From contig NZ_AP023321.1 in the NCBI RefSeq assembly GCF_015140235.1, positions 1,788,501 through 1,852,500 on the forward strand: 64,000 bases of DNA, read 5' to 3'. Source of the stretch: Solibaculum mannosilyticum (GTDB lineage: Bacteria; Bacillota; Clostridia; Oscillospirales; Acutalibacteraceae). Each line of letters starts with the position of its first letter. Position 1 is the stretch's first letter. The notes beneath the pieces were generated by a model. The model was not told the origin of the DNA. It saw only the letters and a list, made by a program, of their open reading frames with translations, and did not search any database. Positions 61,862 to 64,000 of this stretch are shown piece by piece. The position numbers and the translations under genes were made by a program.

Positions 61862-62980
61862 TTAGTTCTCTTCCCGCCGTCCGTGATGCAGGCAGGTAAG
61901 CCCTACATAAAGCGTGGAAAACCGATTGTGCGGATCGATGGAGGCCACAGACGGCTGCGACGTGGTCTGATCGCCGGACAGCGGCATCCGCACCGACACC
62001 CGCATTCCGTCCGAACCGTCGGCCAAAGCCGCTCCTCCATGAGAGAGGGCGATGAGCTTTACCAATGCCAACCCTACCCCGCTTCCCGAATGGTCTACGC
62101 CGTCGGGATGATAGGAATAAAAGGGTTCAAAGATGCGGGCGGTGTGCAGAGGGGAAAGTCCGGGACCGTCGTCGGACACCGTCAAAAAGGCCATGGCGTC
62201 CCGGACGTGAAGAGAAAATCGGATCTGGTCCCCCCCATAACGGCAGGCGTTGTCCAGAAGATTGACCAGGGCCATGGATACGGAATCAGGATCAAAGGAT
62301 ACGCACACCGGTTTTGCCGGGACATGAACCGACAATTGATATCCCATCGGACGCAAAAGACGTCCCGCAGCTTGACAAAAAGAGGATACATAACGGCCCA
62401 AATCGGCGCAGACAAAGGATTCTATCACATGTCCTCCCAGATAGGAGGATAAAGCGTTTAAATTGGTCAGTTCCCGCAGGAGGCTATAACAGCTGTTTTC
62501 AGCCGCACTGAGACAATAAGTGGATATCTGACCCTCTTCCGATTCCCTCCCCATCAGATGCAGGGCCGAAAAGCACACGGCCAACGGCGCCCGGAGCCGG
62601 GCCGACAGGGGCTGCGGATCAAAAAGACGTTCCGGCAAGCTGCATGCGGCCGGCCATCCTTCGGAAAACAGAAGCAAAACCGAGGAAAGACGTCCTTCCT
62701 CCAGCATAGGGATGAGATGCACGGTGCAGCTTGGAGAAGCCGGATGCCCGCAGGGAAGGGAAAGCTGATCCCCCTTTGTCAGGGCCTTGATGATATAAGC
62801 CGGCTGGTTGGGCGACAACAGAGTAGGAATCCCATCCTTCAATCGCAAATAGGGAAAGCGGCGATCGGCCTCTTGATTCTCCCACAAAAGGGACAGATGT
62901 TCATCAGCCTGGGCCGCCGGGATCGGCAAGGGTGAAAGAAGTTCCTGCCACGACGTTTCTTTTTCTTTGGTGAGCAACAT
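61862..62980 (-). CDS. histidine-kinase-like ATPase lacking the phospho-acceptor His
   Basis: A 372-residue soluble protein with a C-terminal HATPase domain: N box LVNLLDNACRYG, G1 VSDDGPGL, F box IFEPFYSYHPDG, G2 GSGVGLALVKLIALSHGG. Before it, where SHELRTPL would stand, is LSARLRAPLAVCFSALHLM, which lacks the phosphorylatable histidine. No membrane segment and no response regulator gene are adjacent in view. It could be a degenerate sensor, an anti-sigma-like ATPase or a protein with another acceptor. The ATG at 62980 has GGAGG seven bases upstream; a frame extending to 63073 is not needed. Divergent from the gntR gene. Confidence 0.75.
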   Translation of the reverse strand: MLLTKEKETSWQELLSPLPIPAAQADEHLSLLWENQEADRRFPYLRLKDGIPTLLSPNQPAYIIKALTKGDQLSLPCGHPASPSCTVHLIPMLEEGRLSSVLLLFSEGWPAACSLPERLFDPQPLSARLRAPLAVCFSALHLMGRESEEGQISTYCLSAAENSCYSLLRELTNLNALSSYLGGHVIESFVCADLGRYVSSFCQAAGRLLRPMGYQLSVHVPAKPVCVSFDPDSVSMALVNLLDNACRYGGDQIRFSLHVRDAMAFLTVSDDGPGLSPLHTARIFEPFYSYHPDGVDHSGSGVGLALVKLIALSHGGAALADGSDGMRVSVRMPLSGDQTTSQPSVASIDPHNRFSTLYVGLTCLHHGRREEN

Positions 62981-63088
62981 AGGTTCACCTCCACCGGATA
63001 TTGTTTCCCAAACCATAACGCGGCAATCTGGATATTTGCGGCAGGAAAAAAGCCGTTTTTTTCCACAAAACAAGTCAGAAAATCCCTC

Positions 63089-63133
63089 TTGACAGAATTG
63101 TGCATACTGTATATACTGTTTATATACAGTATG
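63089..63133 (+). promoter_or_regulatory. gntR-ABC promoter with palindromic operator
   Basis: TTGACA (63089-63094) and TATACT (63112-63117), spacing 17. A 31-bp inverted repeat (13-bp arms beginning CATACTG and ending CAGTATG, 63103-63133) covers the -10 and start site, as expected for autorepression by the GntR protein that follows. Confidence 0.85.
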
Positions 63134-63141
63134 GCTAGGAG

Positions 63142-63531
63142 GTGAGCCGTATCGATATTATTATCCGCAACACCAGCGGGCAACCCATTTACGATCAAAT
63201 TTATTCGCAGATCAAAGATTTGATCGTTTCCGGCCAGCTCAAAGAGGGGGAACCATTGCCCTCGATCCGGGCCCTGTCCAAGGACTTGCGCATCAGCGTC
63301 ATCACCACAAAACGGGCTTACGACGAGCTGGAAAAAGAGGGGTTTATCTACACTGTGGCTGCCAAGGGATGTTTCGTGGCCGAGAAAAATGTGGAGTTCA
63401 TCCGGGAGGAAAACCTCAAACGCATCGAGGATCTGATGCAGGAGATCGGCCGTCTGGCCGCCACATGCGGTTTGAAATCCCACGATTTGATTGAGATGTT
63501 CCGGCTTTTGGGGCTGGATGAGGAGGAGTAA
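63142..63531 (+). CDS. GntR-family (YtrA-type) transcriptional regulator
   Basis: A short GntR protein with an N-terminal winged helix (QPIYDQIYSQIKDLIVSGQLKEGEPLPSIRALSKDLRISVITTKRAYDELEKEGFIYTVAAKGCFVA) and only a brief helical tail, the YtrA pattern that controls a neighbouring ABC transporter. The conventional start, GTG at 63142, overlaps its own AGGAGG (63137-63142) and is too close to be used. The codon eight bases after that site is AUC at 63151, which gives the family-typical N-terminus (M)DIIIRN. It is followed after three bases by the ABC gene. Confidence 0.9.
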   Translation: MSRIDIIIRNTSGQPIYDQIYSQIKDLIVSGQLKEGEPLPSIRALSKDLRISVITTKRAYDELEKEGFIYTVAAKGCFVAEKNVEFIREENLKRIEDLMQEIGRLAATCGLKSHDLIEMFRLLGLDEEE

Positions 63532-63534
63532 GAG

Positions 63535-64000
63535 ATGAATGCATTGGAACTGCGAAATGTCTCCAAATCTTACGGGGACTTCGTCCTTAAGGATATCAGC
63601 TTTGTCCTGCCGTCGGGCTGCATTATGGGACTCATCGGGGAAAACGGGGCGGGAAAAAGCACCACCATCAAATTGATTCTGGACTGCATCCGCCGGGACA
63701 GCGGTGAAATCTTTGTGCTGGGCAAGGACAACCGCAAGGATTTTACCGCCGCCAAGGAGGATCTCGGCGTGGTGCTGGATGAAGCGTATTTCCCTGAAAG
63801 CATCACGGTCCGGCAGGTCAACGCCGTCATGCGTTATACCTATCGCCTCTGGAACGAACAGACGTACTTCTCTTACATCGGCCGCTTTTCCCTGCCGAAG
63901 GACAAATCCTTTCGGGAATTCTCCCGCGGCATGAAGATGAAATTGGCCATTGCTGTGGCGCTGTCCCACGAGGCAAAACTGCTCATCCTAGACGAGGCCA
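63535..64000 (+). CDS. ABC transporter ATP-binding protein (YtrB-like), 3' end beyond window
   Basis: The first 155 codons of an ATPase subunit: Walker A GENGAGKST near residue 40, a Q-loop region (LGVVLDEAYFPESITV, with Val-Leu-Asp in place of the usual Gln), the signature-like EFSRGMKMKLAIAVAL, and the start of Walker B LLILDEA at the window edge. The ATG has GAGGAGG upstream and lies three bases after gntR. By context it is the ATPase of a GntR/YtrA-regulated exporter; the membrane partner would lie to the right. Confidence 0.9.
   Translation, partial: MNALELRNVSKSYGDFVLKDISFVLPSGCIMGLIGENGAGKSTTIKLILDCIRRDSGEIFVLGKDNRKDFTAAKEDLGVVLDEAYFPESITVRQVNAVMRYTYRLWNEQTYFSYIGRFSLPKDKSFREFSRGMKMKLAIAVALSHEAKLLILDEA

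Overview
The window reads as chromosomal DNA of an anaerobic, fermentative Firmicute, most likely a gut clostridium of the Ruminococcaceae/Oscillospiraceae type. The basis is the gene content: three [FeFe]-hydrogenase-family proteins, bifunctional AdhE behind a textbook Rex operator, HPr kinase, and the low-GC Gram-positive murB-rapZ-whiA block. AGGAGG ribosome sites, TTG/GTG starts and consensus TTGACA-17-TATAAT promoters are frequent. No species can be named from the sequence alone.

Layout. 1-5.3 kb is a graveyard of accessory DNA: an NHEJ ligase running off the left edge, a 5'-truncated Ku gene fused head-to-head to what looks like the C-terminal end of a type I-C Cas8c/Cas11c gene, a candidate small RNA, a beta-clamp (DnaN-like) homologue, a frameshifted RavA/MoxR-type AAA ATPase and the last 54 codons of a tyrosine integrase. 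These relics end next to an initiator tRNA-fMet gene. 5.4-6.2 kb is a DUF368 (PopT-type) membrane protein. 6.5-18.0 kb is a complete type I-C CRISPR-Cas locus, cas3-cas5c-cas8c(cas11c)-cas7c-cas4-cas1-cas2, followed by a leader and 45 repeats; an internal start inside cas8c with a strong ribosome site should make Cas11c. 18.1-22.2 kb is a MarR regulator with a heterodimeric ABC exporter. 22.7-29.2 kb is one 2,131-residue secreted GH38 alpha-mannosidase with several carbohydrate-binding modules, preceded by a structured leader and a translationally coupled mini-ORF.

29.4-34.1 kb (minus) is a hydrogenase signalling operon: thioredoxin-like ferredoxin, PAS-containing sensory hydrogenase (HydS type), SpoIIE/PP2C phosphatase and a second hydrogenase. 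Next come an acyl-CoA thioesterase and adhE. About 38.0-43.6 kb is an AT-rich mobile element with a large serine recombinase, TnpW, a TetR-controlled EFR1 flavodoxin-ferredoxin, a Cys-rich KTR protein, a sigma-like factor and an HTH protein, ending in repeat-rich non-coding DNA. 43.7-50.9 kb holds a small kinase, a third hydrogenase-like protein with an odd TSCCCPMW motif, and a second MarR/ABC-exporter locus. 51.0-60.4 kb (minus) is core housekeeping: hprK, a PHP phosphatase, murB, rapZ, whiA, dnaE and pfkA. The right end has a GT4 glycosyltransferase, an ATPase-only histidine-kinase-like protein, and a GntR regulator with the start of its ABC transporter.

How the genes work together: the type I-C cassette has every expected effector and adaptation gene. 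Its spacers include two carrying LexA-box sequences and several carrying hairpins or iteron-like repeats, as expected if they come from phage or plasmid control regions. The hydrogenase operon and Rex-controlled adhE belong to redox and H2/ethanol balance. The two MarR/ABC loci are independent efflux modules, each with a promoter overlapped by or next to an inverted repeat.
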